From a virus: a stretch of DNA of 64,000 nucleotides. The stretch covers positions 1-64,000 of IMG/VR virus record IMGVR_UViG_3300012009_000091. One strand, written 5' to 3'. The notes beneath the pieces were generated by a model that was not told the DNA's origin, did not search any database, and saw nothing but the letters and a program-made list of their open reading frames with translations. Positions within the stretch are counted from its first letter, which is position 1. Each line of letters begins with the position of its first letter. Below, piece after piece: positions 35,059 to 43,629 of this stretch. The position numbers and the translations under genes are program-made.

Positions 35059-35567
35059 TGGTCCTCCTTGTATGTGGCGACAAACCGTTCCCACGTTGTC
35101 AATAGAAGAAACCCTAAAGGGGTATCAAGCAGTAGGCTCTCCTCAGGTTCTAGGATGCGGACAAGTCCGCTATGGATACGGAAGCTTTTCCGTCCCTTGT
35201 TTAGCTGGAGGGGTACGAGATCTAGTGAAGGTTTTCCGCTGATCTCTTCCCAATCAGATGGCATGAGGACGGCTACCGGTTCTTGCCGTTCGACTGTGAT
35301 TCGGAAGACGGGGATCTTTCCTCCTTTAGCTTGTGCCCCGTCTTTCAGTTTTTGCCAATCGATTTTGGTCAAGTAGAAATGGCCCGTTCTATACTTGTCC
35401 TCTATCAGCAAGTCGTCACAGTAAACATCCCCAAACCATCCGCGTGCAGCCCCGCTATTAGGGGTAGTTTGCCCGTTTAGGTCGGCGGCTGCACGCTTCT
35501 CGGAATGGAGAGATCTACGCTTCCTCTCCTTCTGGGATTTCTTCCTCTTTTCCCACATTGAGCGCAT
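35055..35567 (-). CDS. Hjc-like PD-(D/E)XK nuclease, 170 aa
   Basis: Pattern of archaeal-Hjc-type and related phage resolvases: SEKRAAADLNG with Glu23, PNSGAARGWFGDVYC with Asp47, then LIEDKY with Glu56/Lys58, and a later helix ending GKIPVFRI. This is the E...GD...E-x-K catalytic layout of a Holliday-junction-type nuclease. The first ATG at 35567 (GAAGG site) overlaps the RecA-like gene by 53 bases; a later start would shorten only the basic N-terminus. Forms a cluster with the Cas4-like and RusA-like nucleases. Confidence 0.65.
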   Translation of the reverse strand: MRSMWEKRKKSQKERKRRSLHSEKRAAADLNGQTTPNSGAARGWFGDVYCDDLLIEDKYRTGHFYLTKIDWQKLKDGAQAKGGKIPVFRITVERQEPVAVLMPSDWEEISGKPSLDLVPLQLNKGRKSFRIHSGLVRILEPEESLLLDTPLGFLLLTTWERFVATYKEDQ

Positions 35568-36825
35568 TCAGTACCTTCTCACGAAGCGCGTGATCATTTC
35601 GAAGCCGTGCATCTACATGGTTCCTTTTGCCAGGGATGACGACCATCTCGTCGGTTCCTGGGACGGTCAGGTGGTACTCAGATCCTCTTCTGACCAAGAA
35701 TTTCTGTTTCACCAGCTCAGCGCGCAATGTGCCGCTCTCATCAATGGTTCCTATCGGCACGGTGAGCTCTTTTCCGTCGTAGTGATTGTGGTGATAAAAT
35801 CGGAATTCACACATCTCGCCTGTGGCGATCCCATATTTCCCTTTGTTGATGTATACGCGGTGCATATCAGACGTGGGAACGTGGGATGGGTTGCGGTCGT
35901 CTTTCGGGCCTATATATGTGCGTTCGTCCTTTTTCCCTTTCTCCACTTCAATGGTCACTGCTGAGTAGTACTGAACAGATTGACCACCACTGATTGATTT
36001 GTGGCTGACGGAATATGAAGATGTGTGAGCCATTCGAAATTGAGATACCCAGAAGAATGTCGTCTCTCGAAGTTTGTCCTCCTCTTCCATTTCTTCAAAA
36101 GGAGCCATCATGATTGCGTTCTGATTACGGTAGTGGGCGCTGAGAAGTAGTGCGCGCCCTTCGCCTCCTCTACCTTTACCAAACTCTCCAATGCCGCCTT
36201 CATCTACAGCGTCCCGTTCAGCGGCAGATGACATAGCGTCGATTGAGTTGAGAATTACGATTTGATAGATCCCGCTCTCCGCGAAGAGGCGCATGTAATC
36301 GAGTGCCGCTTCGGTCGTATCTGGCGTAACGACGTCGACTTCGCCAATCTGACACGATTTCATGGATTTCTTCTCAGCGGCCGTGAACTTTTTCTGTTCA
36401 ATCTCCTCTAGAATGTTGAGCTCTTCTGAGCTGTAGTTCACCTGCACACCGACATTGCGGGCGTGCTGCTTGTCCCATCCACCCTGTTCTAGGTAGATAA
36501 TGCCGACTGCGGATTCGTCTCCGTATCGTCTCTGGTTCTCTCGGATAGCGAGGTTCAAGAGGAGGTCTTTGCCAGAGCCTGGTTTTCCCACTAGTACAAC
36601 ATTGCATCCATGGGGGTAACCGCCGTTGGTGATCCGATCCAGTCCTATGACTCCGGTACTGCGTCTACGTAGGTAGACATTGGTGAGGTCTGATGCAGGG
36701 GTGAATACTGATCCGTCCAAATGCTTACGGGCATTTCGGATAAGTTCTTGTCGTTTTTTCCTTCTCCAGGCTAGACGGTCAGTCTTGTTGGCCTTCGATG
36801 TCTTCTTCGTTTTCTTCGTAGTCAT
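35515..36825 (-). CDS. RecA/UvsX-like recombinase ATPase with altered Walker motifs
   Basis: A 436-aa protein with a RecA-type ATPase core. It has the usual TGVIGLDRITNGGYPHG lead-in, then Walker A GKPGSGKD (80-87), YLEQGGWD, and the Walker B-like strand QIVILNSIDAM. The invariant Thr/Ser after the Walker A Lys is Asp87, and the Walker B Asp is Asn. A Gly-Arg-rich loop (GGIGEFGKGRGGEGRALLL) falls where RecA has its L1/L2 DNA loops. The C-terminal 150 residues are a beta-rich extension. It would drive strand exchange in phage recombination-dependent replication. The paired motif changes may mean modified metal binding. Confidence 0.75.
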   Translation of the reverse strand: MTTKKTKKTSKANKTDRLAWRRKKRQELIRNARKHLDGSVFTPASDLTNVYLRRRSTGVIGLDRITNGGYPHGCNVVLVGKPGSGKDLLLNLAIRENQRRYGDESAVGIIYLEQGGWDKQHARNVGVQVNYSSEELNILEEIEQKKFTAAEKKSMKSCQIGEVDVVTPDTTEAALDYMRLFAESGIYQIVILNSIDAMSSAAERDAVDEGGIGEFGKGRGGEGRALLLSAHYRNQNAIMMAPFEEMEEEDKLRETTFFWVSQFRMAHTSSYSVSHKSISGGQSVQYYSAVTIEVEKGKKDERTYIGPKDDRNPSHVPTSDMHRVYINKGKYGIATGEMCEFRFYHHNHYDGKELTVPIGTIDESGTLRAELVKQKFLVRRGSEYHLTVPGTDEMVVIPGKRNHVDARLRNDHALREKVLNALNVGKEEEIPEGEEA

Positions 36826-36964
36826 GGTCCTCCCATGGTTCTGTGCCGCATCGCGGACACCAGGTGACGGGGCCGTGGTGTTGTACTTCGGCTCCGCACG
36901 AACAGGTACCGCTTGGGGCTGCTGTCTTCTTGGTGACTTTTTGTTCTACTCCATACTTGTCCAT
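36779..36964 (-). CDS. Zinc-ribbon miniprotein, 61 aa
   Basis: Start ATG 36964 (no strong site seen; coupled to the end of the polymerase gene eight bases away). Cysteines C21-x-C23 and C36-x2-C39 make a small zinc ribbon (TCSCGAEV and WCPRCG), with a basic N-terminus and a strongly acidic tail of about 17 residues. It overlaps the RecA-like start by 47 bases. Similar small ribbons occur in phage replication and transcription accessory proteins. The acidic tail could mimic DNA or bind a basic partner. Function unknown. Confidence 0.6.
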   Translation of the reverse strand: MDKYGVEQKVTKKTAAPSGTCSCGAEVQHHGPVTWCPRCGTEPWEDHDYEENEEDIEGQQD

Positions 36965-36971
36965 GATGCAC

Positions 36972-38927
36972 CTATGGTTTTGCGTTTGCCCATTCCCTGG
37001 CCCAGCCACCGTCTGATTCAATGGGGACATCGAATGGCAGGCCTGGCCAGCCAATGGGATTATCCATAATTTGACCATAGCGTGCATCCGCTTCTTCTGC
37101 ATATTTTTCTGGACACTCAGCAGCCAGCTCGTCATGCACTTGAAGGACGGTCCGTACGCCCATTCTACGGAGTTCCTCGTCTTCTTCGATTTGAATCATC
37201 GCCAGTGTGATGAGATCGGCTGCTGTACCCTGAATCGGCGTGTTTATGGATTGCCTCTCTGCTCGAAGTCTTGAGGACCAGTTTGAATCGTAGATCCCGC
37301 CCGGACGACGCTTGCGCCCCAAAATGGTTGTGATGAATCCGTTCTGGAATACTTCTCGTTTGTACCGTTCAATACCCTCTTGGATACCTGGACGGACTTG
37401 GAAATAGAGTTCGATGAGTTGTTCGCCTTCGGTGCGTGTGGTGGCGATACCTGTCTCTTGTGAGATCTGCGAGGCGAGTTTGGCGGGCCCTACGCCATAG
37501 TTGATGCCAAAGCCTGTCCGTTTGGCTGCCGTTCGGCAGTTCACTAGGTAGTTCTGGTGCTGCGTAGGATTGTCAGCTTTCTTAGCTTCGATGATCTCCT
37601 CATAGTCGAGATTATACATCATAGAGGCAGTGAGGGCGTGTAAATCACGGCCCGCGAAGATGTCTTCGATCATCCCTTCATCACCGAATAATGCGGCGGC
37701 GATGCGCATTTCAAGACCGCTGTAATCTCGACAAAGGAGCACATGATTCTCAGGTGCAATGAATGCCCGTCGAATGCGTTTCCCTTCTTCACTTCTCGCA
37801 GGGATATTCTGTAGATTGGGACTGCTCATACGCAGACGACCACTGACTGTGGTATGTAGCAGAGAACCGTGGACTCGGCTATCCGCTTGTACTGCTTTTT
37901 GAAGACCTACAATGTACGTGGAGTGTAGCTTCTTTAGATCGCGGTATATGAGGATATCGGTTGCGACTTGGTGACCGTCGGCTTGGATGTCTTCCAGTAC
38001 TTCTCTCTTCACTGAGTAAGCGCCTTTGGCTGTTCGTATTGTTCCTTTGAGTCCGAGGTCTTCAAATAGCAGTTTGCGTATTTGTGCGTCACTGCCTGGA
38101 TTGACCGGGCTGTTGGTGGACTCGCAGATCCGTTGGGTAATTTCCACCAACCTCCGCTTCATGGGAGCGTCCTGAGATTCGAGATAGCCGACATCGACGA
38201 GTACACCTCTCTGTGCGTACTTTTGGAGTACGGTATTCAAGGGCATGTCAAACACTTGATGGAGGTCCCAGTAATTGTGCGGAGGATCGGGCAGGTATTC
38301 TTCAGGTGTATTCCATTCCTCGTCCTCAAGGATTTCCCGGAAGTACTCGTAGAGTTCCAAAGTGGCCCAGGCATCGAGAGTGGCATACTCCACCGCTCGT
38401 GGACGACGTTCTGGGTCGTCGAAGACCTCTTTGACTTTGTCTCGAACTTTCCCCCCTGGCTTGATGTCAAAGACTTTTGTGAATGCTAGTAGGTTGAGGT
38501 GAAGAATGTTTTTGGCCAAGGTTTTTAGATCGTGTCGTTCCTCTTCATCTATCAAGTGGTGCATCTTCATGGTGTCCGCGATCACATTGTTGACCTGGAT
38601 CTGGTGACGCTTCATGACTCGATAGTCGTACGGGGCGTTGTGGGCGATTTTGCTACAGTTTGTCGATTCAAACCATGGTTGAAGCAAATCGAAGAACTGG
38701 TATTGCTGTGGGTGTATGACCGGGACCACAAGACGTCGACTTCCATGCACAGGAGACCGATAGGCGAGAGCGATGAGGTAACAAACAACCGCCCACTCGA
38801 GCCCACTGGTCTCTGTGTCATAGGCCACAGGGCCGGGGGACGACATCATGTCGTCCACCAGCGCCTGTACGCCTTCAGGAGTGTCGACAATCTCCGGTTC
38901 CGGTAAGTCTAACCGGAATCGTGGCAT
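36972..38927 (-). CDS. Family A DNA polymerase with 3'-5' exonuclease
   Basis: A 651-aa replicative polymerase I type enzyme without a 5'-nuclease domain. Exonuclease: Exo I YDTETSGL (D37, E39), Exo II HNAPYD (N97, D101), Exo III YATLDAWATL (Y181, D185), so proofreading looks intact. Polymerase: motif A RDYSGLEMRI (D401), motif B RTAAKRTGFGINYG (R465, K469, F473, Y477), motif C QVHDEL (H598-D599-E600). Phe473 sits where E. coli Phe762 sets discrimination against dideoxynucleotides. A GGAGAAG site precedes the ATG. It should copy the phage genome with the helicase and primase upstream. Confidence 0.95.
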   Translation of the reverse strand: MPRFRLDLPEPEIVDTPEGVQALVDDMMSSPGPVAYDTETSGLEWAVVCYLIALAYRSPVHGSRRLVVPVIHPQQYQFFDLLQPWFESTNCSKIAHNAPYDYRVMKRHQIQVNNVIADTMKMHHLIDEEERHDLKTLAKNILHLNLLAFTKVFDIKPGGKVRDKVKEVFDDPERRPRAVEYATLDAWATLELYEYFREILEDEEWNTPEEYLPDPPHNYWDLHQVFDMPLNTVLQKYAQRGVLVDVGYLESQDAPMKRRLVEITQRICESTNSPVNPGSDAQIRKLLFEDLGLKGTIRTAKGAYSVKREVLEDIQADGHQVATDILIYRDLKKLHSTYIVGLQKAVQADSRVHGSLLHTTVSGRLRMSSPNLQNIPARSEEGKRIRRAFIAPENHVLLCRDYSGLEMRIAAALFGDEGMIEDIFAGRDLHALTASMMYNLDYEEIIEAKKADNPTQHQNYLVNCRTAAKRTGFGINYGVGPAKLASQISQETGIATTRTEGEQLIELYFQVRPGIQEGIERYKREVFQNGFITTILGRKRRPGGIYDSNWSSRLRAERQSINTPIQGTAADLITLAMIQIEEDEELRRMGVRTVLQVHDELAAECPEKYAEEADARYGQIMDNPIGWPGLPFDVPIESDGGWAREWANAKP

Positions 38928-38935
38928 GTCTTCTC

Positions 38936-40093
38936 CTACTGATTACGCCGACTACGACGGCGCTTGCTCCGAGGATCTTCCTTCGGAGCATTGTTGTTTT
39001 GTGAGTTGGTGTATTCTTTCCCGTAAGCCCTAGCGGCCGAGTCGAATGGGAATGCCATTCCTAGTTCTTTTGCTTGGTCTTCCAAGGAGAGGATGCGGAG
39101 CGAGCTAGTGAAGTCCCTGCCTTCCGCGAAAGCGTCCCAGGCTCCTTGAGGGACTTCGTAGTTCACCCAATCTTGCCAGGAGATGCGGTCGTCCCGAGTC
39201 CAGATGTAGACCGTGTCTTGTGCTTCCCCCGTCCGGTTGACCAGGGCGGGTTTCATGAAGGGAGAGCATGGGGTAGCGCCTGGGCAGGCGGTTTCTCCGT
39301 TCTCCACATGGTTGAGACAGGAATATTCCGGCTTCAGAATGTAGCCAGGGTGGTCATTTGCCACCTTGTCCTGGTTCCAGCACCCGCCTTCGTCTTCGTC
39401 TAAGCAGGGGTGTAGCTCATTCAGGATGTTGTCCCGAATCTGTTGGGCGGTTCCTTCCGCGTCCAGATCGTCAACGTCGAAGACGACGGCTCCGCATTCC
39501 GGACACACGGCCTGCTCGACGGTGCAGAGAGACAGATCCGGATTGTTCGTTTTGGCGACGCAGGTACACACGTCCTCGAGGGTGCCGACGTACTTCATGA
39601 AGTTCATCCAATGGGTGATGCCCATCCGAAAATCACGAGCGCCGCCGATGATCGCCCCGTCCGGTGCTTTGGTTCCTGTCCGTCTGGGTTGCCAGATGGT
39701 GTACCGTTCTCGGCCATTGCGACCTGTTTCGATGACGTAGTGGTTCGGGTCCCAAACGCCGAGGAAAACGTATTCTATCTCTTGGATTTGGTACTTTCGA
39801 TCGTTCCACTTGGTTCCAGCTTCCGCCTCACGGCCCGCACAGAAAACGCAGTGACCGTCGAAACCGTCAACTTCGGCGGTACATCGGAAGAGGGATCGTC
39901 CTGTCACTTTCGACTTGTGAGCGACCAGCATCTCGAGCTGCTGATTACCTTCAGCATCTTCCATGGGAATGAAGGGCGCAGTCACGCCATTCGGAACCGC
40001 GATAGGCCACTTTCGCAGGGACTGTAGTGCGTAGTCTTTGTTACGTGCTTTGCCACGGAGTGCGCTTCGTTTTCTCATCTCTGCGATACTCAT
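38936..40093 (-). CDS. Zinc-rich putative ssDNA-binding protein, 385 aa
   Basis: ATG 40093 with a GGAG site; it overlaps the primase end by 53 bases and its stop overlaps the polymerase ribosome site. Two Cys clusters, GHCVFC and CTVEQAVCPECG, plus further Cys, make zinc binding likely. Aromatic residues are scattered between them (YTIWQPRRTG, HWMNFMKYVG). Phage gp32-type ssDNA-binding proteins often carry such clusters and sit between primase and polymerase, which is the basis of the call. The C-terminus is basic (SKRRRSRRNQ) rather than acidic, which is unlike typical SSBs. An alternative is a zinc-binding primase accessory. Confidence 0.5.
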   Translation of the reverse strand: MSIAEMRKRSALRGKARNKDYALQSLRKWPIAVPNGVTAPFIPMEDAEGNQQLEMLVAHKSKVTGRSLFRCTAEVDGFDGHCVFCAGREAEAGTKWNDRKYQIQEIEYVFLGVWDPNHYVIETGRNGRERYTIWQPRRTGTKAPDGAIIGGARDFRMGITHWMNFMKYVGTLEDVCTCVAKTNNPDLSLCTVEQAVCPECGAVVFDVDDLDAEGTAQQIRDNILNELHPCLDEDEGGCWNQDKVANDHPGYILKPEYSCLNHVENGETACPGATPCSPFMKPALVNRTGEAQDTVYIWTRDDRISWQDWVNYEVPQGAWDAFAEGRDFTSSLRILSLEDQAKELGMAFPFDSAARAYGKEYTNSQNNNAPKEDPRSKRRRSRRNQ

Positions 40094-41060
40094 GTTGTTT
40101 TCTCCATTCGAGAAATGTTTGAGGTTTGCGGACTAGACGTGTGATCTCTCTGAGATCTGATACATCACTGATGTCCTTTACCTCTTTTGTTAGGACGACT
40201 TTCGGATGAGTAAACCGAAGAAGTCGCCGGCCCAATTTGTCGACAGCTTGCTGTCCCGGTTTATCATTGTCTAGAGCAATAATGAACCGACACTTAGTTC
40301 GGTAGTGCAGCCGTCTGAGGATGTCTACTTGTTGGCGGGTGAATTGAACTCCCAAAAGCCCTACTCCAACGATCCCAGCTTGATGCAGTCTCATTACTTC
40401 CTTGAACCCTTCACAGATCAGCACAGATTCTCGTGCGTTGACAGTGTACGCTCGTTGGATGTTGTAGATCAGCTGAGCCCGTTTTGGGGTGTAGTCTTCT
40501 GGAGCTAGGTTGTATAGGTCCTCCTCTCGATAGATTTTGTATTTCGGAATGACGTTCGGATATGGGGTCCTCCCTGATATGGCCATGAGTTGATTGTATT
40601 GGTTTCGGATGGGAAATGTGATTCGTCCAATGCCTGTATCGTAACCGATTTCAAAGGCGTAGAGGAGTTCTTCCGGCCATCCGTCATTCAGCATGGTCTT
40701 CGGACATTTGTGAAACAAAGCGAGGGTTTCTTCCGGAAGAATGGAGTCGGCATTCCGCTGTCCGACCGGTGTGATCTGCTTGCGTTTAGCTGGACGTCTT
40801 GGCCTTTTGGCTCCTTGTAGAAGCTGTTTGACTTGTTCCTGACTGTATCCCAAGCGGAGCAGTAAAGAATCGATCCAACCACCGCCACACCCAGACCAGC
40901 ACACCCACGTCCCCATATTGAGGCTCATTCCAAAACTGGGATTACGATCTGGATGGAGGGGACAACACGCACGTATACGCGGGTGCCCGTCACCTCCTAT
41001 GTAGTGATTAACTCTCTCCAGCTGGTCGACTACTAGTTGTACTGCAGTCTCTAAGCTCAT
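40041..41060 (-). CDS. DnaG-type primase (CHC2 zinc finger plus TOPRIM)
   Basis: A 339-aa compact primase. The N-terminus has a CHC2 zinc finger with C33-x2-H36, C54 and C58 (CPLHPDRNPSFG, then WVCWSGCGGGW). The TOPRIM core has LICEGFKEV (Glu217) and IIALDNDKPG (D264-N265-D266), which would hold the catalytic metal ions. The linker is basic (AKRPRRPAKRKQ). It lacks a helicase domain, but the DnaB-like gene ends one base upstream, so primase and helicase are made as a pair. Confidence 0.88.
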   Translation of the reverse strand: MSLETAVQLVVDQLERVNHYIGGDGHPRIRACCPLHPDRNPSFGMSLNMGTWVCWSGCGGGWIDSLLLRLGYSQEQVKQLLQGAKRPRRPAKRKQITPVGQRNADSILPEETLALFHKCPKTMLNDGWPEELLYAFEIGYDTGIGRITFPIRNQYNQLMAISGRTPYPNVIPKYKIYREEDLYNLAPEDYTPKRAQLIYNIQRAYTVNARESVLICEGFKEVMRLHQAGIVGVGLLGVQFTRQQVDILRRLHYRTKCRFIIALDNDKPGQQAVDKLGRRLLRFTHPKVVLTKEVKDISDVSDLREITRLVRKPQTFLEWRKQHEYRRDEKTKRTPWQST

Positions 41061-41061
41061 G

Positions 41062-42357
41062 TCAGTCCCTCTCGTAGAGCTTATCTTGTGGTTTTTTCCG
41101 TCGTCTTCTCCTTGGACTAGTGTCTGATGATGACTTCTGAATTCTCGGGTCGTCGTAAGGAATCTCTGCTAAATTGGTGCAGGGTTCCCACGCTGTGTAC
41201 CAGTCGTCGACGTCTGCTTCTCTGGCAGCACGTACCTCAAATTTTCGGTAGCCTTGCTTCTTATATAGTTCGACGTAGATCACGGCGTCCACTACTTGTC
41301 CGATTTGGCTGGACTCGCCGACCTCTTTCTCTGTGTTTGCTTGTGTAGAAAGGATGATCGGTATGTCTTGTTTGCGGGAGAACTTTTTCAACCGTTTGCA
41401 GATGGCGCCCAATAGATGGCGTAATTCTTTATATCCGCTGAACCCGTCCATGTAGATATATTGCATCTGATCAATCAAGACTATGTCTGGTGTCACCTCT
41501 TCGATGATCCCCTCAACAGAGTCGACGGACATGGTTGCTTCATCATCTCCGCTGTCGTAGATGATGAAGTTCTTCATTTCCGAGAATGATGTAATAACCT
41601 GCAAGAGTTTAAGTCGGTTTTGTTCTGCCGCTGGACTGTCACCGAGGAACAGTTCGCGAGTTCGAAATTCTCGGTAGGGGAACTGTCCTCGAATGGCGTG
41701 GGTACGATCGGTAAGAGTTGAAGCTCGCATTTCCGCAGGTGAGATGAGGAGTACGCGGTATCCTTTCCATGACATGTATTCTGCGATCTCGAGTAGAGCG
41801 AATGTCTTGCCTTGCTTTTTCAAACCGTAGAAGACAAAGACTTCTCCGCCGTGAATGCCGAGAGTGGCATGTTGTAGTGTTTTCCATGGAAGAGGTATGG
41901 ACGTTTCCATTGCGTCTAGAGAAATGCGGCGCTCGAACTCTGCGTCCGCATGAGATCCGACAGTATACAGAGGGGTCTTTCCAAATTTCGCACTCAAAGC
42001 ACTGAACTCACGCGCAAGTTTGCGCGCAGCCTCTTGTGGTGTGTATTGCATCAGCAAGTCTTCTGAGCGCAACTGTAGATCTCGATACCCGATTTCGGTT
42101 AGTTCGGCGGCGACGTGCTCACAGAGAATATCAATGTGCGTGTCGACATGATCTACTAGTTCAACATTAGGCAGGCTGCGCAACAGCGCCTGACGAGACG
42201 GTATTTCTCCTGTTGTTTGGTAGCAATAGGAAATGTACTCGAGTGCATCTTGTGCATCTGGATCAGTGAGTGCCTGCGGCGCGATGTGGTACGTACGTAG
42301 GGTACGAAGATCTCCTGTATCGATGACCCTGGTGATGAGGGCCATTTGATGACTCAT
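41062..42357 (-). CDS. DnaB-like replicative helicase
   Basis: A 431-aa protein. The N-terminal 150 residues are helical, in the place of the DnaB N-domain. The RecA-fold part has Walker A GLKKQGKT (178-185), strand GYRVLLISPAEM, Walker B DIVLIDQMQYI and the helicase motif IPIILSTQANTEKE. The C-terminus is Lys/Arg-rich and disordered. It would unwind the phage fork with the primase next to it. A GGAGG site five bases before the ATG is strong. It is smaller than bacterial DnaB, as in many phages. Confidence 0.85.
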   Translation of the reverse strand: MSHQMALITRVIDTGDLRTLRTYHIAPQALTDPDAQDALEYISYCYQTTGEIPSRQALLRSLPNVELVDHVDTHIDILCEHVAAELTEIGYRDLQLRSEDLLMQYTPQEAARKLAREFSALSAKFGKTPLYTVGSHADAEFERRISLDAMETSIPLPWKTLQHATLGIHGGEVFVFYGLKKQGKTFALLEIAEYMSWKGYRVLLISPAEMRASTLTDRTHAIRGQFPYREFRTRELFLGDSPAAEQNRLKLLQVITSFSEMKNFIIYDSGDDEATMSVDSVEGIIEEVTPDIVLIDQMQYIYMDGFSGYKELRHLLGAICKRLKKFSRKQDIPIILSTQANTEKEVGESSQIGQVVDAVIYVELYKKQGYRKFEVRAAREADVDDWYTAWEPCTNLAEIPYDDPRIQKSSSDTSPRRRRRKKPQDKLYERD

Positions 42358-42403
42358 TCAACCCTCCGTATTGGATCATGTAAGGTACTCCGATCAGGCC
42401 TTT

Positions 42404-42700
42404 TCAAGAGTCCATGGTGATGCGGGGAGATTTGTTCTTGGGTGCCTCTTGTCCACTTTCGCCGAGTGTATTCTCCACGTCTCGCTGTACCGACTGTACG
42501 AGCTCTTTCATCTTGGCCGCTGTTTCTGGAGACCATGTTACCACCACCATCGCATCCATGAGCGCGTTGAACTCGACATCAGCCGTCGAGATCTTCACCT
42601 CCGGGATACGTACATCTACTGGCTGATCGTCCCAGTCAAATGCCGCGGTGACTCTGAAGTCGACGGATGGGATATATTTGACCTTACTACTCTTCAACAT
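42404..42700 (-). CDS. Small beta-rich protein, 98 aa
   Basis: ATG 42700 is chosen because GGAGGATCAAG precedes it; the longer frame to 42763 lies in the next gene. Sequence is beta-rich (YIPSVDFRVTAAFDW; PVDVRIPEVKIST), followed by a helical Glu/Lys part. Family unknown. It overlaps its upstream neighbour by 14 bases and lies next to the replicative helicase, separated by about 46 bases that show no clear terminator. It could be a helicase loader or clamp-like accessory, but this is a guess. Confidence 0.55.
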   Translation of the reverse strand: MLKSSKVKYIPSVDFRVTAAFDWDDQPVDVRIPEVKISTADVEFNALMDAMVVVTWSPETAAKMKELVQSVQRDVENTLGESGQEAPKNKSPRITMDS

Positions 42701-43067
42701 CTTGATCCTCCATGAATGGGAAACCGCGCCGTTCGGGACGTCCATATTCTGGGATCCACCCATCTTCTAGGGCTTCTATCCAATCCAACGCCCGGTCGGC
42801 ACACAACTCGGCTAGCATACTATGAGGACCTCCGTCAAAGAAGTCTTCATCGTTGACTGCCAGTTTGGCGGACATTTCGACTGTCACCGATTGGTAGTCT
42901 CCGGTTGCCGTGAACCGAACAGTCGCGCCGATCTCATTGTTGCGGTCGGTCTTTCGCGCTATCTTATGTAGATTATCCAATCCAGGATAGTCTACTTCAG
43001 CCACTCTCGTGCCTGTGTTTCGATCTTTGAGTTCGATTCGTCCAGACCAGTAGTTTCTTCTTGTCAT
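42687..43067 (-). CDS. Small beta-rich replication-operon protein, 126 aa
   Basis: ATG 43067 sits in a TGATG overlap and has a GGAGACA site; the TTG at 43070 is rejected. Beta strands dominate the first 80 residues (YWSGRIELKDRNTG; IGATVRFTATGDYQSVTVEMSA), then an acidic helical tail (ALDWIEALEDGWIPEYG). Family unknown. Together with its neighbour it forms a pair of small beta-rich proteins of unknown role. Confidence 0.6.
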   Translation of the reverse strand: MTRRNYWSGRIELKDRNTGTRVAEVDYPGLDNLHKIARKTDRNNEIGATVRFTATGDYQSVTVEMSAKLAVNDEDFFDGGPHSMLAELCADRALDWIEALEDGWIPEYGRPERRGFPFMEDQDVEE

Positions 43068-43621
43068 CAATTGTCTCCTGTCGGTTTGAATGATGCTCGC
43101 CGTGTATTCGGTTCGCGGGTGACGATCCCTGCGTCTATGAGTGCTTCTTCGTCGATCTCTCCGGCCTTGACGAGCTTCTTCCAGACGCCGCGATCGACTT
43201 TTATTTCACGTCGGAGAAGGGGCTTTCCTTTGTGTTCCATTTTGAGATCTACATGTTGCTCGAGTTTTTCCAGATCGAATGTGTAGCCGTATCCTCCAGA
43301 CGTACTTTTGCACTTCCATCCCTTGTATTCGATTGCCCTTTGTGTTTTGCGGGCGAGTTCATGGCCCCGAGCTACGAGTGTGTTTCGTCGACTGAGCAAA
43401 GTCGATTCTTGTTCTTCCCAGCTCGTAGGCGCGGGAGTGTTGGTTGAGAGGTCCTCTACTTGCTCGAGGAGATCGGGATGCTGCTTCAGCGTCTCGTAGA
43501 GCAGATGGGCCTGGTTTTTTTCCTGCTGAAGGATCGATAATTTGCCGTCTATTATGTGGATGTTGTCGATGATGCGACGTACAGATCCGGTGCCACGATC
43601 CATTTTCATCGTTGTCTTCAT
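43067..43621 (-). CDS. Coiled-coil protein, 184 aa
   Basis: ATG 43621 has a GGAGACCCC site; the longer frame to 43735 would overlap the glycosylase gene. Residues 15-100 are a helical coiled-coil (RIIDNIHIIDGKLSILQQEK; EEQESTLLSRRNTLVARGHE). A globular C-terminal half follows, with an aromatic core (YKGWKCKSTSGGYGYTF). Family unknown; no ATPase or nuclease motif. Confidence 0.6.
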   Translation of the reverse strand: MKTTMKMDRGTGSVRRIIDNIHIIDGKLSILQQEKNQAHLLYETLKQHPDLLEQVEDLSTNTPAPTSWEEQESTLLSRRNTLVARGHELARKTQRAIEYKGWKCKSTSGGYGYTFDLEKLEQHVDLKMEHKGKPLLRREIKVDRGVWKKLVKAGEIDEEALIDAGIVTREPNTRRASFKPTGDN

Positions 43622-43629
43622 GGGGTCTC

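Noticed and set aside
39443-40027. 194-codon + frame across the zinc-rich gene
   Set aside because: It opposes a well supported - strand gene with intact Cys motifs and lacks a ribosome site.
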